Below are positions 42,307-49,629 of a DNA stretch of 64,000 nucleotides, piece by piece. The first letter of the stretch is position 1. Each line of letters begins with the position of its first letter. Where the stretch lies: assembly GCA_934183255.1 (NCBI GenBank), contig CAKPSD010000002.1, positions 1-64,000 of the forward strand. Reading direction: 5' to 3'. The DNA comes from an uncultured Bacilli bacterium (GTDB lineage: Bacteria > Bacillota_I > Bacilli_A > RFN20 > DUOF01). The notes below the pieces were generated by a model. The model worked only from the letters and a program-made list of their open reading frames with translations, had not been told where the DNA came from and did no database searches. The position numbers and the translations under genes were made by a program.

Positions 42307-42822
42307 TTACAAACAAATTAAATCTTTTATAGATTCAAATAAATTATCTCCAATTCCTTTTACCTTTTTAACTTCCTCAATTGTCTTAAATGGGCCATTA
42401 ACAGTTCTATACTCTATAATTCTTTTTGAAAAAACACTTCCAATACCAGGTAAAGTATCTAGAGCTGCTTGAGTTGCTGTATTAAGCGATATTTTACTAG
42501 AATCTACACTCTTATAAGGAATATAATAGCTATTTCCATTAGTTAATATAGTATTAGAATTAAATGCTGTTATATCTGCATTATCCTTTAACCCTCCTGC
42601 AAGCGTTATTAAATAGCCAAGCGTTGAATCTTTAGTGACTGTATATGTTCCAGGATTTACAACACTACCACTTACACTAACAGAATATATGTTAGATGAG
42701 GATATAGTTTCATTATTACTTTCAATTTTATCAAAATTTATATTACTCATATACTTATTAACTAAATCCATACAAACAACATAACAAATTGTAAAAATCG
42801 CCACCATAATTATTACTTTCAT
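42307..42822 (-). CDS. comEA: competence DNA-binding protein ComEA
   Basis: A 171-aa membrane-anchored DNA receptor for transformation. An N-terminal helix (about residues 3-20) is followed by a SLBB domain (about 48-100, SVSGSVVNPGTYTV) and two C-terminal helix-hairpin-helix motifs (about 110-168: LNTATQAALDTLPGIG and VKKVKGIGDNLFESI) that bind double-stranded DNA. GGAGG precedes the ATG. It is first in comEA-comEC-holA. Together with comEC it suggests a capacity for DNA uptake, but pilus genes are not in the window. Confidence 0.94.
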   Translation of the reverse strand: MKVIIMVAIFTICYVVCMDLVNKYMSNINFDKIESNNETISSSNIYSVSVSGSVVNPGTYTVTKDSTLGYLITLAGGLKDNADITAFNSNTILTNGNSYYIPYKSVDSSKISLNTATQAALDTLPGIGSVFSKRIIEYRTVNGPFKTIEEVKKVKGIGDNLFESIKDLICL

Positions 42823-42927
42823 AAAATCTCCTCCTTTATAATATCTATAGAAAGAAATTTTTATTTTTAATGAATTATTTTATTTTTTTATGAAAAAACT
42901 TAAAATAAATGAGAGGTTGATAAATAT

Positions 42928-43482
42928 ATGAAACAATATTTAAAACTATTTTGGACTTTCTTTAAAATTGGATTGTTTACTTTTGGTGGTGGATACGCCA
43001 TGATTTCTTTAATACATAAAGAATGTGTTGAAAAGAATAATTGGGTTGATAATAATGATATGAATAATATAATTGCCGTTGCAGAATCTACTCCTGGACC
43101 TATTTCAATAAACGCATCTACCTTTATTGGATATAAAACAGGAAAATTTTTAGGTGCTTTATTTGCTACTTTAGGAGTAATAATGCCTTCTTTAATCATC
43201 ATAATTTTAGTTTCTATATTTATTAATTATTTTCAAAATGCTCTAATAATTAAATATGCATTTGAAGGAATAAGAGCTGCTATTATAATACTTATGGTTG
43301 AAGCTATCTTTAAATTATCTAAATCATTAAATAAAAATGCTCTATTTTATTCCTTATTGCTTACTTCTTTTATTTTAAATTTTTTCTTTAAAGTAAACGC
43401 TATTTTAATAATTATAATTGGTATCGTTATAGGTATCTTAAGAGAACTTTTATTTAGTAAGAAGGTGACTACAAATGCTTAA
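42928..43482 (+). CDS. chrA: chromate transporter family protein, first half-size ChrA
   Basis: A 184-aa CHR family membrane protein with about six helices. It carries the family start FFKIGLFTFGGGYAMISL and the motif AESTPGPISINASTFIG. The CHR family includes chromate or sulfate exporters; full-size ChrA is a fusion of two such halves. The second half-gene overlaps its end by 8 bases, and the pair is expected to form a heterodimer. AGAGG precedes the ATG. It is divergent from comEA. The substrate here is unknown. Confidence 0.92.
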   Translation: MKQYLKLFWTFFKIGLFTFGGGYAMISLIHKECVEKNNWVDNNDMNNIIAVAESTPGPISINASTFIGYKTGKFLGALFATLGVIMPSLIIIILVSIFINYFQNALIIKYAFEGIRAAIIILMVEAIFKLSKSLNKNALFYSLLLTSFILNFFFKVNAILIIIIGIVIGILRELLFSKKVTTNA

Positions 43483-44062
43483 TTTATTAAAATTATTTAT
43501 TACCTTCTTTAAAATTGGATTGTTTACTTTCGGTGGTGGATATGCCATGATTCCAATGATTTTAGAAGAAACAACCAAATTTGAATGTGTTAACGCAGAT
43601 GAAGTCATTGATTTTATAGCCATTAGTGAATCTACCCCAGGACCTTTTGCAGTCAATATAGCTACATTTGTTGGTTATGAAGAGTGTGGAATATTAGGAT
43701 CTATATTTGCTACTATAGGAGTAGTACTTCCTTCCTTCATAATAATATTATTACTAGCTAATATAATTGAAAAAGCTAAAAATAATAGATTTTTTAAAAG
43801 TGTAATTAATACTGTAATGCCTATAATAATAGGTCTTATATTAGCAACTACTCTTAATATATCTTTAAGCAGTCTTTTTAATATAAGTTCTATTAACAAT
43901 ATAAAAAATGAGTTTAGTTTAAATTTAACTACACTCATTTCCTTAGTATTAATACTTACTATTATTTTAATTTTATATTTACTTAAAAAGAAAAAACTAG
44001 CACCAATATACATAATAGTAATTTGTGCTAGTTTAGGAATTTCTATCTCATACCTACTTTAG
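43475..44062 (+). CDS. chrA: chromate transporter family protein, second half-size ChrA
   Basis: A 195-aa partner of the preceding protein, with FFKIGLFTFGGGYAMIPM near the start and SESTPGPFAVNIATFVGYEE after it. The two are inverted-topology halves in other short-chain ChrA pairs. AAGGTGA precedes the ATG inside the first gene. The first 49 bases of shared coding sequence in the two genes are nearly identical at the DNA level. Its 3' end overlaps the convergent 107-aa gene by 20 bases. Confidence 0.92.
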   Translation: MLNLLKLFITFFKIGLFTFGGGYAMIPMILEETTKFECVNADEVIDFIAISESTPGPFAVNIATFVGYEECGILGSIFATIGVVLPSFIIILLLANIIEKAKNNRFFKSVINTVMPIIIGLILATTLNISLSSLFNISSINNIKNEFSLNLTTLISLVLILTIILILYLLKKKKLAPIYIIVICASLGISISYLL

Positions 44063-44366
44063 TTTTTCCTCTTATTTCCATTTCATCAAAAACATAATTA
44101 TCTAGTTCTTTCATAGCATTAAAGTCTTTTAATACAACTCTAGAAACTTCTAATGGCTGTTTTAATTCTCTTGTAGTAGTCTTAAAAAAATTGAAATAAT
44201 ATTCTAAAGGAGAATTGCCCATATTTTCTTCAAACTTATCAGTTAGTTTGATTGAATCAATTACAGCTATTGAATTATCAATTGAGTAATTCATTTTGCC
44301 TAGTACTTCTCCATTTTCCTTTACAATAATTTCTTTTGTTTCTTCATAAATTTCATATTCTAACAT
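44043..44366 (-). CDS. hypothetical protein, 107 aa
   Basis: Not recognised. A soluble acidic protein whose first half looks beta-rich (YEIYEETKEIIVKENGEVLGK) and second half helical. It faintly resembles small acetyltransferase-like proteins, but the acetyl-CoA motif is not visible, so no function is claimed. ATG at 44366 follows AGGTGATAA. It is convergent with the second chrA gene and overlaps its last 20 bases. Confidence 0.65.
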   Translation of the reverse strand: MLEYEIYEETKEIIVKENGEVLGKMNYSIDNSIAVIDSIKLTDKFEENMGNSPLEYYFNFFKTTTRELKQPLEVSRVVLKDFNAMKELDNYVFDEMEIRGKTKVGMR

Positions 44367-44436
44367 CTTTATCACCTACTAGTATTGTATCATATTAATT
44401 TTAGTTTACAAGATTTTTTTTGTTCGCGCCATAAAA

Positions 44437-44937
44437 TTATTTTTTCTTAAGAGATAATGTTGAAAACAATGAAGCTATACTTACTAATAGTGCTATCAAA
44501 TACGCAACTGTATAAACATTTAAATTACGAGTAGTTATATAAGATGTTTTACTACTAAAATTAGTTAAAATAAGAATCATCATTGATGAAACTAATAATA
44601 TACTACCTATTTTACAAAATAAATTTTTCTTAAGAATTAATCCTATAATTAATATTATTAAAGATAAAACACTCAATACAAAACTAATCCACACAATTAC
44701 ATAAGAAAATTTAAGTAAATTTTGTATTTCTCCTACCTTATAATCTAGCAAAAATAAATTCTTATTAAAAAGAAAATTGTATAAAGAAACGCCTTCACCT
44801 GTAGACACAATAGTATTTCTATATGATGAAGTAACATTATATTTAAAAACTTTTAAAGCCATTAAAACTAAACATATACCTGAACATAATAAAGAAATTA
44901 TTCTTTTATACAAATCATTTTTTATATTAATTTTCAT
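44437..44937 (-). CDS. membrane protein, four helices, 166 aa
   Basis: Not recognised. Helices at about residues 10-28, 80-105, 108-128 and 143-160; an extracytoplasmic loop of about 45 residues with Asn, Ser and Thr lies between the first and second. The C-terminus is basic (LSLKKK). A GGGGGA ribosome binding site precedes the start. It lies 49 bases after the XRE regulator gene and may be its target or partner. Confidence 0.68.
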   Translation of the reverse strand: MKINIKNDLYKRIISLLCSGICLVLMALKVFKYNVTSSYRNTIVSTGEGVSLYNFLFNKNLFLLDYKVGEIQNLLKFSYVIVWISFVLSVLSLIILIIGLILKKNLFCKIGSILLVSSMMILILTNFSSKTSYITTRNLNVYTVAYLIALLVSIASLFSTLSLKKK

Positions 44938-44986
44938 TTCAAGAATCCCCCTAAAACAATATTAACATAATAAAATTTTTTAATCA

Positions 44987-45385
44987 TTAAATCTTATCAA
45001 CATAATCACTAACAAGTTTTACTAATTCTTTACACATTTCAAATTTAGTATTTTCAATTCCTGTACCATTATTAATCCATTGTTTATTTTGCATTAAAGT
45101 ATTAACAAACTTCCAAAACACTTTAATTTCTATCTCATCATCTGTAGTAACATAATCTGTATCTATATATTCTAAAAGATTTATATCTAAAGCTGCTAAA
45201 ACTTGACCAAACTTTCCCATAGTAAAATCAACTGTACCTTTTTCCCATGACCATAAAGTACCAGGTTTCATATTCATCTTTCTAGCAAGTTCATTTTGTT
45301 TATATCCTTTTTCTTTACGTAAAAACACTAAACATTCTCCCCTATAATTAGCATCTTTAAATAACTTATTAATATCAATTTTCAT
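44987..45385 (-). CDS. XRE-family transcriptional regulator
   Basis: A 132-aa protein with an HTH_3 domain at about residues 15-70 (LRKEKGYKQNELARKMNMKP and GTLWSWEKGTVDFT). The recognition helix has the unusual sequence PGTLWSWEKG. The C-terminal 60 residues are helical and may dimerise. It is probably the regulator of itself and of the membrane gene that follows. An 18-bp inverted repeat (AATAGA ... TCTATT, 45443-45460) lies about 60 bases upstream of its start and may be an operator. Confidence 0.85.
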   Translation of the reverse strand: MKIDINKLFKDANYRGECLVFLRKEKGYKQNELARKMNMKPGTLWSWEKGTVDFTMGKFGQVLAALDINLLEYIDTDYVTTDDEIEIKVFWKFVNTLMQNKQWINNGTGIENTKFEMCKELVKLVSDYVDKI

Positions 45386-45442
45386 ATCATATCAATTCCT
45401 TCATTTTAATTATAATAATTTGCAGTTAACTATCGGATTTAA

Positions 45443-45460
45443 AATAGACTCAAATCTATT
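45443..45460. promoter_or_regulatory. Inverted repeat upstream of the XRE gene
   Basis: AATAGA, 6 bases and TCTATT form an 18-bp inverted repeat in the gap before the XRE gene. It is a candidate operator for that regulator. Nothing else clear was seen in 45386-45533. Confidence 0.35.
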
Positions 45461-45533
45461 ATAAAAAGAACTTGTTTTCAAAGATGTTTTGTTAACAATA
45501 GATTATAATTTCCTTTAAAATGAATTATCAATC

Positions 45534-45556
45534 AAAAAAGGGCTTAAAAGCCCTTG
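45534..45556 (-). terminator. Intrinsic terminator of the CotD-like gene
   Basis: On the minus strand AAGGGC, a 6-base loop, GCCCTT and a T run (TTTTTT) form a strong terminator about 20 bases after the coat-protein gene. Confidence 0.88.
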
Positions 45557-45578
45557 AAAGTTGAATTTTAAATATAAA

Positions 45579-45866
45579 TTACATACCAAAATTAGTATTA
45601 TTCATATTTGTATTTTGTCCAATGTTGCTAGGTATTCCTTGAGCAGTTTGTCCTGGGCATACTGTTTCTTCACTTGTTGAACTAGTAGAGTAATAACGAG
45701 GTACTGCTACATATCTATTAATTCTATGAACATGAGTTGGGCATATAACTGGTTGTTCAATAGGGAAACATCTAGTAATAGTGCATGTTCTACATGGCAT
45801 AACGATTGGATCTAGTGGTGGACATCCTCCTTGGCATCCACAACCTGTATTCATATTTTGATTCAT
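45579..45866 (-). CDS. cotD: CotD-like spore coat protein
   Basis: A 95-aa Cys-rich, low-complexity protein. The N-terminus is MNQNMNTGCGCQGGCPP, then PIVMPCRTCTITRCFPIEQPVICPTHVHRINRYVAVP and a Ser/Thr/Asn/Gln-rich tail. The C-x-P-T-H-x-H pattern and Cys pairs resemble CotD-family inner coat proteins. ATG at 45866 follows AAGGAGGGA; the longer frame is not needed. An exact sigma-K-type promoter lies just upstream, and B. subtilis cotD is a sigma-K gene. It is divergent from ylbJ. Confidence 0.78.
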   Translation of the reverse strand: MNQNMNTGCGCQGGCPPLDPIVMPCRTCTITRCFPIEQPVICPTHVHRINRYVAVPRYYSTSSTSEETVCPGQTAQGIPSNIGQNTNMNNTNFGM

Positions 45867-45891
45867 GGGATAATCCCTCCTTCTTTCACTA

Positions 45892-45918
45892 TAATGTATG
45901 TATAAAATTAGCTTTGGT
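45892..45918 (-). promoter_or_regulatory. Sigma-K-type mother-cell promoter of the CotD-like gene
   Basis: On the minus strand AC (45917-45918, in context CACC), a 16-base spacer and CATACATTA (45892-45900) match the sigma-K consensus mACm-N16-CATANNNTA at every fixed position. It ends about 25 bases before the ATG at 45866. Confidence 0.7.
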
Positions 45919-45982
45919 GTAGTCATTTAACTATATAAAGAATTTTTTTATTTACTGATGTATATAATTTAATGGTGAAAGT

Positions 45983-46921
45983 ATGAAAAAAGCTAAATTA
46001 CTAATAATGTTTTTATTTGTAATCTTTATATTTTATTCATTACTAAATATAAAAGAAACAAATAATTCAACTATGAACATATTAATAACCTTTTCTAAAA
46101 CCATATTACCAGCATTATTGCCTTTTTTAATATTAAATCAACTCATAATAAAACTTGGTATTATTGATTTATTTTCATATTTTTTACAATTTATTAGTTA
46201 TCCTTTATTTAAAATAAGCGGTAAAGGAGCAAGTATTATAATTATAGGTATACTTAATGGATTTCCTAGTAGTGCTATTTTTACTTCCTTATTATTAAAA
46301 GAAAAGCAAATTGAAAAAGAAGAAGCACAAAGGTTAGTTAACTCTATATTTTTTCCTTCACTCAGTTTCATATTTGTAATAATAGCAACTTATTTAAATA
46401 GTAAATTATTAACACTACTAGCTATAAGTATCTATTTAAGTGGTTTTATTATTTTATATATATCTTCATTTAAAGTAAAAAATGAAAGTAATTATATAAC
46501 TTTTAAACAAACTAAAATAAATATAAAAAACAAGTTAAAAGAATTTGTATTAATAAAAGAAATAAAAAACTCTATTTCTTATTCTTTTAACACATTAATG
46601 AATATTTTAGGTATCTTAATTTTATTTTCTATTCCTTGCAATATAATATCTAATTTAATAAAAAGTGATTATTCATACTTTTTCCAAGGACTACTAGAAT
46701 TCTCCATGCCTACAATAGCTTTACTAAATTCAACTATTTCTCTAAAAAATATAGTTTTACTAATATGCATATTGTTATCTTTTTCAGGTTTATCTTCTAT
46801 TTTACAAGCCTCATTATTTATTAATGAAGTAAACTTAAATACAAAAAAATTCATAACTAATAGAATTATGAATTGTCTTTTATCTTTCTCTATATTATAT
46901 CTATTTCTTTTCTTTCTTTGA
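45983..46921 (+). CDS. ylbJ: sporulation integral membrane protein YlbJ
   Basis: A 312-aa protein with about eight helices, of the nucleoside-recognition (GATE) type. The family motifs are KTILPALLPFLILNQLI and SGKGASIIIIGILNGFPSSAI, and a second GATE half follows around residues 190-310. YlbJ is needed for heat-resistant spores in B. subtilis; its cargo is unknown. It is shorter than the 408-aa B. subtilis protein. GGTGAAAG precedes the ATG. It is divergent from the coat gene and its end overlaps ylbF by 32 bases. Confidence 0.85.
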   Translation: MKKAKLLIMFLFVIFIFYSLLNIKETNNSTMNILITFSKTILPALLPFLILNQLIIKLGIIDLFSYFLQFISYPLFKISGKGASIIIIGILNGFPSSAIFTSLLLKEKQIEKEEAQRLVNSIFFPSLSFIFVIIATYLNSKLLTLLAISIYLSGFIILYISSFKVKNESNYITFKQTKINIKNKLKEFVLIKEIKNSISYSFNTLMNILGILILFSIPCNIISNLIKSDYSYFFQGLLEFSMPTIALLNSTISLKNIVLLICILLSFSGLSSILQASLFINEVNLNTKKFITNRIMNCLLSFSILYLFLFFL

Positions 46922-47255
46922 TTATGTCTTTAAACATAATCTTTTCTATATTTTTTAATTCTTTCCTCATTAATTTATAAGATTCATTATATTTTTTAAC
47001 TAATTCATTTTCATCAACTTTATATTTAATTTCAAATAGTCTTTTTTGTACACCTTCTACATCAGATCCATACTTTTCAAATCTTTTCGCTTCATTATAT
47101 TCATTTTGAAGATTTTGATATAAATATAAAAGTTTGAAGCATTCTTCATCTTCAATCATTGCTTTTTCATTATTTTTTAAATTTTTATATAACTCACTAT
47201 TTTCTATTTTTTCTTTTAATTCATAGGCAAGTACTAATATTTCTGTATTTTCCAT
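46890..47255 (-). CDS. ylbF: YlbF family regulator (RicF-like)
   Basis: A 121-aa helical protein of the YlbF/YmcA family. In B. subtilis YlbF, YmcA and YaaT form the Y-complex that carries Fe-S clusters and affects RNase Y, competence, biofilm and sporulation. The start ILVLAYELKEKIENSELYKNLK and the pattern EKAMIEDEECFKLLYLYQNLQNEYN are typical. The conserved Cys residues near the C-terminus of RicF are not clear here. It lies in a minus-strand run ylbD-ylbE-ylbF as in Bacillus, and its end overlaps the convergent ylbJ by 32 bases. Confidence 0.85.
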   Translation of the reverse strand: MENTEILVLAYELKEKIENSELYKNLKNNEKAMIEDEECFKLLYLYQNLQNEYNEAKRFEKYGSDVEGVQKRLFEIKYKVDENELVKKYNESYKLMRKELKNIEKIMFKDIIKERKEIDII

Positions 47256-47302
47256 ATAATTTCACCAAAAAAATTATACATAAATTACTAAATTATAACA
47301 AG

Positions 47303-47518
47303 TTATTCCTCCATCATTGCTTGAACAATTGTAAGTAAATTTGATGTATCTTCCACTTTATCAATAAATCTTTTCCTTCTAGTTATTTTATAATCCTCTA
47401 AAAATTCCTTTATATTTTCACTATGAATGCTTAAAATTCTATGCCAATAAGGTTTTTCCCTTAAAAATTTCCAATAATCAGGATCTTTATCTAAAATAGC
47501 AACTATATTACTTCTCAT
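47303..47518 (-). CDS. ylbE: YlbE-like protein
   Basis: A 71-aa protein with the YlbE-like pattern (DYWKFLREKPYWHRILSIHSENIKEFLEDYK; residues 13-43), an LRExPxWYRxLSR-type motif. Function unknown; known from Bacilli. Its ATG overlaps the stop of ylbD (TAATG), so it is coupled to it. It precedes ylbF after a 47-base gap. Confidence 0.8.
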   Translation of the reverse strand: MRSNIVAILDKDPDYWKFLREKPYWHRILSIHSENIKEFLEDYKITRRKRFIDKVEDTSNLLTIVQAMMEE

Positions 47519-47868
47519 TAATCATCATACCTCCTTGGTGAATGACTAGTAGATCTCCTACTAACTTTTGGATCTTCTTTTTTAGTAAATTCTCCTAGTA
47601 CTCCTAAAATTTTTTTCATTCCTTCCAAATTTTCACTAATTTTATCCAAATTAACTCCTTCTAGCATCTTTAATATACTACTTTCATTATTTGTTTTATT
47701 AGTAGGACTTGCTTCTCTAACACTATCATTTTTAAATACATCAGCTTCTTTACCAAATAAATCATAAGTTTCATATAAGCTCTGCCAAGTTGTTTCTTTC
47801 TTATCTACTTTTTCTTGCAAAAAAGGCTTATCCTTTACAAATTCTTTAAATTCATCTAATTTATTCAT
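47518..47868 (-). CDS. ylbD: YlbD-like (putative coat) protein
   Basis: A 116-aa protein of the YlbD-like family. The N-terminus FKEFVKDKPFLQEKV and TTWQSLYETYDLFGKEAD match the family signature (FKxFVKxHPxLxxxV and WQxLYExWxLxGE). Residues 60-116 are low-complexity, ending in Ser/Arg. It is annotated as a putative coat protein in Bacillus. It leads the ylbD-ylbE-ylbF run, with a dyad and a TATAAT element before it. Confidence 0.82.
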   Translation of the reverse strand: MNKLDEFKEFVKDKPFLQEKVDKKETTWQSLYETYDLFGKEADVFKNDSVREASPTNKTNNESSILKMLEGVNLDKISENLEGMKKILGVLGEFTKKEDPKVSRRSTSHSPRRYDD

Positions 47869-47885
47869 AAATATATCACCACTAA

Positions 47886-47916
47886 ATTATATGCACTAAA
47901 CTTTTACCTAGTGCAT
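47886..47916 (-). promoter_or_regulatory. Dyad overlapping the ylbD promoter
   Basis: ATGCACTA (47891-47898), 10 bases and TAGTGCAT (47909-47916) form a perfect inverted repeat. On the minus strand a TATAAT -10 element (47886-47891) touches its edge, about 20 bases before ylbD. A protein bound there would cover the -35 to -10 region. No consensus -35 was seen. Confidence 0.45.
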
Positions 47917-48001
47917 AATTTGTAAAATGCGCACAATAAATATTATTTGCTAAAAGCAAGAAATAGTTATATAATTATTAACGAAAAGAGGTTATCACAA
48001 C

Positions 48002-48550
48002 ATGAAATTAATTAAAGAAAAAGAAGATAAAAAAGTATATACACTTGAGAAAAATGGATTAACTTATATATTTACAGTTCATGATTTAGGCGAATATGTT
48101 CATAGTAATACTGATAAACTATATGATGATAATTCAAAATATTGGATATTAACACAAGTTATAGCATTAAATAGTAAAAAAGAGAAAGTATACGAAGTAA
48201 AATCTCTAGTAGGTGAAAGCGGAAATTATGTTGATTTAAGATTGAAAAAAAACAATATAATAAGAAGTATAACAATGGATGATGACACAAGCACTATTAT
48301 TTCTGATGCTATAGCATATAAAGGTGGAGTTTATTATTCTGAAAAAGTTACTCAAAATCCATATACTATTAAAGGACTAGATAATAAATATTTTGAAGAA
48401 AATATAAATTTTGTTAACTTACTTGATAATAGCAAGTCCCCTATAGATAACTATCCAGGGCATGATGATATACTATATTTTTTAACTGCAAATAGTTTAT
48501 TTCAAAATGAATTAAACAACAAAAATATGTCTAAAAAGATAAAAAAATAG
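48002..48550 (+). CDS. hypothetical protein, 182 aa
   Basis: Not recognised. A soluble protein without signal peptide; alternating hydrophobic residues suggest a beta-rich fold (KKVYTLEKNGLTYIFTVHD, VYEVKSLVGESGNYVDLRL). The C-terminus is Asn/Lys-rich. AAAGAGG lies 9 bases before the ATG, and a strong terminator follows, so it is a single-gene unit. It sits between the ylbD group and the rpsB cluster. Confidence 0.7.
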   Translation: MKLIKEKEDKKVYTLEKNGLTYIFTVHDLGEYVHSNTDKLYDDNSKYWILTQVIALNSKKEKVYEVKSLVGESGNYVDLRLKKNNIIRSITMDDDTSTIISDAIAYKGGVYYSEKVTQNPYTIKGLDNKYFEENINFVNLLDNSKSPIDNYPGHDDILYFLTANSLFQNELNNKNMSKKIKK

Positions 48551-48571
48551 TTTATAAAAACATATAGATTT

Positions 48572-48596
48572 GCCTCTATTATTAGAGGCTTTTTTA
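48572..48596 (+). terminator. Intrinsic terminator after the 182-aa gene
   Basis: GCCTCTA, a 4-base loop, TAGAGGC and six T form a strong rho-independent terminator. It isolates the rpsB promoter downstream. Confidence 0.9.
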
Positions 48597-48635
48597 TTTG
48601 TATCTTTTATTTATAATAAAAGTTAATACTATGGC

Positions 48636-48664
48636 TTGAAACATAATTTGTTATATGGTACAAT
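48636..48664 (+). promoter_or_regulatory. Sigma-A promoter of the rpsB cluster
   Basis: TTGAAA (48636-48641), a 17-base spacer and TACAAT (48659-48664) form a good housekeeping promoter. It leaves an untranslated leader of about 130 bases before rpsB. Confidence 0.75.
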
Positions 48665-48706
48665 ACTCAAGGTTTATAAAAAAACCAAATACACACATTA
48701 AGAGTA

Positions 48707-48756
48707 GTTTTCTCTAGTGCTTCTAGGCAATGGTGCCAGATTAGAAGTGGGAAAAC
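48707..48756 (+). ncRNA. Structured rpsB 5' leader hairpin
   Basis: A 50-nt extended hairpin in the rpsB leader. GTTTTC (48707-48712) pairs with GAAAAC (48751-48756), CTTCTA (48720-48725) with TAGAAG (48742-48747), and GGCA (48726-48729) with TGCC (48734-48737) around a 4-base loop. It resembles autoregulatory r-protein leaders in which S2 binds its own mRNA. The fold is seen; the S2 role is inferred. The ribosome binding site lies 30 bases after it. Confidence 0.6.
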
Positions 48757-48799
48757 GTTACTTAATGGAGGCAAAACAAAAGAAGGAGGACTTTACTAA

Positions 48800-49624
48800 A
48801 TGAGTGAAGAAAGTATGCCAGTAGTACAAACTGAAACTGCTCCAGTTATTACTACAAGAAAATTATTAGAAGCAGGAGTTCATTTTGGACATCAAACAAG
48901 ACGTTGGAATCCTAAAATGAAAAAATATATCTATACTGCAAGAAATGGTATTTATATTATCGATCTAGAAAAATCTGCAGTTAAAATTGAAGAAGCTTAC
49001 AATGCTTTAAAGAAAATTGTTGAAGATGGCGGAAAAGTATTATTCGTTGGTACTAAAAGAACATCTCAAGAAATAATTAGAGAAGAAGCTTTAAGAAGTG
49101 GTTCTTTCTATGTAACTAATAGATGGTTAGGTGGAACAATGACTAACTTTAAAACACTTCAAAAGAGTATTAAAAGATTAAAAGACATCGAAAAGATGGA
49201 AGAAGATGGAACATTTGAAGTATTACCTAAACTTGAAGTTTTGAATTTAAGAAGAGAAGCTGAAAAACTAGAAAAAAACTTAGGTGGTATTAAAGAAATG
49301 AGAAAAGTTCCTAACGCTATCTTTGTTGTAGATCCTCGTGTTGAACACAATGCTGTATTAGAAGCAAGAAAATTAAATATTCCTGTATTTGGTATTGTTG
49401 ATACAAATAGTGATCCTGATGATGTTGATTATATAATTCCTGGTAACGATGATGCTACTAAAGCTGTTAAATTATTAGTTACAGTTATAGCTGATGCAGT
49501 AGTAGAAGCTAAAGGTGGACAACCAGTTGTAGCTTATACTCCAGATGCTGAAGGCGAAGTTACCATGAACGATGCATTAAAAGAAGAAGAAAAAACTGAA
49601 AAGAACGAAAAAGTGGAGGGTTAA
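48800..49624 (+). CDS. rpsB: 30S ribosomal protein S2
   Basis: A 274-aa ribosomal protein of the small subunit. The core includes LLEAGVHFGHQTRRWNPKM, RWLGGTMTNFKT and FVVDPRVEHNAVLEARKLNIPVFGIVDTN. It has an N-terminal extension of about 18 residues and a C-terminal acidic/Lys tail, making it longer than the usual 240-250. AAGGAGG precedes the ATG. It leads rpsB-tsf-pyrH-frr, 5 bases before tsf, and has a structured leader that may provide S2 feedback. Confidence 0.98.
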   Translation: MSEESMPVVQTETAPVITTRKLLEAGVHFGHQTRRWNPKMKKYIYTARNGIYIIDLEKSAVKIEEAYNALKKIVEDGGKVLFVGTKRTSQEIIREEALRSGSFYVTNRWLGGTMTNFKTLQKSIKRLKDIEKMEEDGTFEVLPKLEVLNLRREAEKLEKNLGGIKEMRKVPNAIFVVDPRVEHNAVLEARKLNIPVFGIVDTNSDPDDVDYIIPGNDDATKAVKLLVTVIADAVVEAKGGQPVVAYTPDAEGEVTMNDALKEEEKTEKNEKVEG

Positions 49625-49629
49625 TTTAA

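Noticed and set aside
42900..43656. Minus-strand reading frames opposite both chrA genes sharing the peptide MAYPPPKVNNPILKK
   Set aside because: The repeat is the antisense of the conserved FTFGGGYAM coding block in the two chrA genes, so it reflects those genes and not a new protein family.
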